This document shows, in pieces, positions 62,066 through 64,000 of a stretch of DNA of 64,000 nucleotides (positions are counted from its first letter, which is position 1; every line of letters begins with the position of its first letter). The DNA lies in assembly GCA_002914805.1 (NCBI GenBank), contig JXTB01000417.1:102985-166984 (forward strand), read 5' to 3'. The notes under the pieces were generated by a model. The model was not told the origin of the DNA. It did no database searches and saw only the letters and a list, made by a program, of their open reading frames with translations. This stretch comes from Parasponia andersonii (Eukaryota > Streptophyta > Magnoliopsida > Rosales > Cannabaceae). The position numbers and the translations under genes were made by a program.

Positions 62066-62243
62066 TCATCAGTTAAGAAGCGATTTCAATCCCAACGACT
62101 CACCACAAGCATTACTAAAACATGGTAAATCACAATCTGGTGACTTATTACAAGTATCGCTAAAACATGTTAATTTACATTCTAGTGACTCATCACAAGC
62201 ATCGTTCAAACATGTTAATTCACAATCTTGCAACTCATCATAT
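62066..62243. repeat. Minisatellite, right part (45 bp units)
   Basis: Units beginning ACTCACCACAAG or ACTTATTACAAG start at 62098, 62143, 62188 and 62233, exactly 45 bp apart. They continue the array at 59470-59699 on the other side of the gypsy remnant. Confidence 0.85.
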
Positions 62244-64000
62244 GTAATGCCCAAGATTCTCACATACATAATAGGCCAATAATAAATATGCTCACATTAT
62301 ATAATAGACATACCATGAAACTAGTATCAATTTTATGATAATTTACTCATTTTGATCGTTAAATACTTTTAATATATATTATTATACTAATGGTTGTTGA
62401 AGTGTTCCTATGTAGTGTAAAGGCTCAGTACCCTCAGAGAGAGAACTTGGTATGTGAAAAGAAAAAAAGAATACATTCATAAATAATAATACTCTATGCA
62501 CATACATTAAAAATCATGTCTATTGATAACTTAGTCAAATAGTAGTTTCACTGTGCATTTACACATCAAATAGCTTTAATTTAATGTTTAGGACTTATTT
62601 CTAGCATTTTCAAAAATGTTCGTTCCAAGTAAGCATGAGATGACAATCACTATACTAAACTGTGTTTAATTACACTAAGCTAGCTTAGATTCAGCTTAAT
62701 CGCGTAATGTCATCTTTATGCATTCTATTAATTGGGCAATTATACTATGTTTGCATCATCAATTAGAGTCTAACTGACTTTCTTTTTATGTTTAATGATT
62801 GGTTATGGGGCTAGGTTCCACCAAATTACAATAAGATTGGCCATATAGGATCATAAGTCAAAGTATGACTAGATTTCACTTTCTAAGCTAGGTTTCACCA
62901 TTTTGTTCTATACTTGAGTGTATAGGATTGACCAGCAATGTAGTGAATATGCTAAGGATGTTTTAGAGCTGGACACATGGAAAGTAAGGTGTAAAATACC
63001 CAAAATATCCCTTAGAATTTAAGTTATGCCATTCTTAGCCTTTAAGTATTGATTTTTGACCAAATCTGGTCATTTCTTTCCTCTTCCTCTCTAGCCATGA
63101 CTTGCACCATTCCAGCAACATTCTATACTTCTCTCAACTCTCCTTATACATATCTAATAGTTTCCAAGTAGTAGAACTCAATTTAGAGCTCAAGAAAGCA
63201 AGATAGGTCCAAACTAGTCAAGGTAATTCTACTAGTCCTTCTTCCTAGGTTTTATTTTATTATTTCCATTTTCCACATGATACTACTTAAGTAATGTTTT
63301 CTCTAGGTCCTCTTAAGTCCTAAGATCAATTTAAAAGTGTTAGAAATCAGTTTTGTGGAAGTAGAAGGCAAGAGCTTTAACAAAAGTTAAAACTAATCAA
63401 GGTGAGCTTTTTGTGGAATTTAGAATTAGTAATTTATTTCTATTACTTTAGCTCTTGAATTAAAGCTTTTATTTGATGAATTAAGGTCTAAGAAAACCTT
63501 ATATATGGCTAGAAATACATAATTTAAGTGGAGGATTAAAGTTATACTTAAAGTCCTAAAGTGTGCTAGTCAAGGATTTAAGTGTTGTCATGTGTGGTAA
63601 ATTAAGTTTTTATATTTGTAATCTGATTTTCTAAACTTGGAGTGTATATTTTATGGATCCTAATATTTATTACACTTATTTGGTGGCTGGTTATAATGAC
63701 ACATAAGTATAAAAGTAGTTTTAAACTTTGTCTAAACGAAAGGAATTTAAATGTACCTAGGTTGCTCTAAATGATCCTCTTTGAATTGTATATGTGGGAA
63801 TTGACTTGTTGATTGTTATTACAGGTCTTAAACCATGAATTTAATCATGTGGGGATGTTCTAAAAATAGGGGAGGTGCTGTCCAAATATTTCTAGAATCA
63901 AATGGTACCATTTAAAAGCAAATGGACTAGTTTTTATGAAAGTAGATGACATTTTGGTTCATTTTGTGATTAGGGTTCCTTCTTTTGTAAAAGCTATGAT
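62244..64000 (+). mobile_element. Candidate LTR start running off the window
   Basis: At about 62245 the sequence reads TGTAATGCCCAAGATTC, a common opening of plant gypsy LTRs, directly after the last minisatellite unit. The following 1.75 kb are AT-rich and noncoding, with CT-rich leader-like sequence near 63075-63140. Its other end lies beyond the window, so the call rests mainly on the opening. Confidence 0.35.

Noticed and set aside
59563-62243. CRISPR-like regular repeats
   Set aside because: A plant minisatellite: the units are contiguous, with no unique spacers of equal length, and the context is eukaryotic.
1-64000. tRNA, rRNA or organelle-derived inserts
   Set aside because: No tRNA-like B-box with cloverleaf context, no rRNA core sequence and no plastid gene text was recognised by eye; a covariance-model scan could still find a weak one.

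Overview
The window is plant nuclear DNA, almost certainly from a eudicot. It is AT-rich, has introns, carries plant-only gene families (LBD, group VIII-like bHLH, SAG12-type cysteine protease), and is packed with nested plant transposons (Ty3/gypsy, copia, TRIM, CACTA, MULE, MITEs). The species cannot be named from the sequence alone. Only two host genes look intact: a two-exon bHLH transcription factor on the minus strand (15202-18145) and a two-exon LOB-domain gene on the plus strand (34649-35711). A SAG12-like protease exon at 51951-52530 is a pseudogene.

Layout. 1-1777 is the end of a gypsy-type LTR. 1778-5193 is a decayed MULE transposase (minus strand) split by a 1.3 kb insertion. 5194-12058 is a gypsy element (minus) made of a long 3' LTR, itself hit by a complete 403 bp TRIM, followed by broken pol. 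12.5-14.4 kb holds two inverted-repeat elements. 15-18.7 kb is the bHLH gene. 21537-22935 is a MULE-type MITE with a near-perfect 9 bp target duplication. 25113-34098 is a non-autonomous CACTA element with GAA target duplications, containing three solo LTRs, one nested inside another. 34.5-35.8 kb is the LBD gene. 37312-47298 is a second, nearly 10 kb CACTA element with CAA target duplications. It has decayed two-gene transposase coding, a 184 bp near-perfect palindrome and, on its opposite strand, three exons that I recognise as a captured fragment of the DNA-repair gene FANCD2. 48.6-51.2 kb is a copia-like LTR abutting a gypsy LTR. 53.3-58 kb holds MITEs and an unusual degenerate TTCTTGAC/GTCAAGAA repeat field. 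59.5-62.2 kb is a 45 bp minisatellite split by gypsy remnants. The window ends in what looks like another LTR.

Assembly notes. Two single-N positions (24923 and 43580) are flanked by near-identical direct duplications of 404 and 1062 bp, which look like unmerged contig ends and not biology. Another N (16213) and a 23-N gap (46703-46725) show no such duplication.

The genes do not form a pathway. The most interesting signal is the CACTA element that carries spliced-gene structure from FANCD2 together with a long hairpin, a combination that could give rise to small RNAs or chimeric transcripts.
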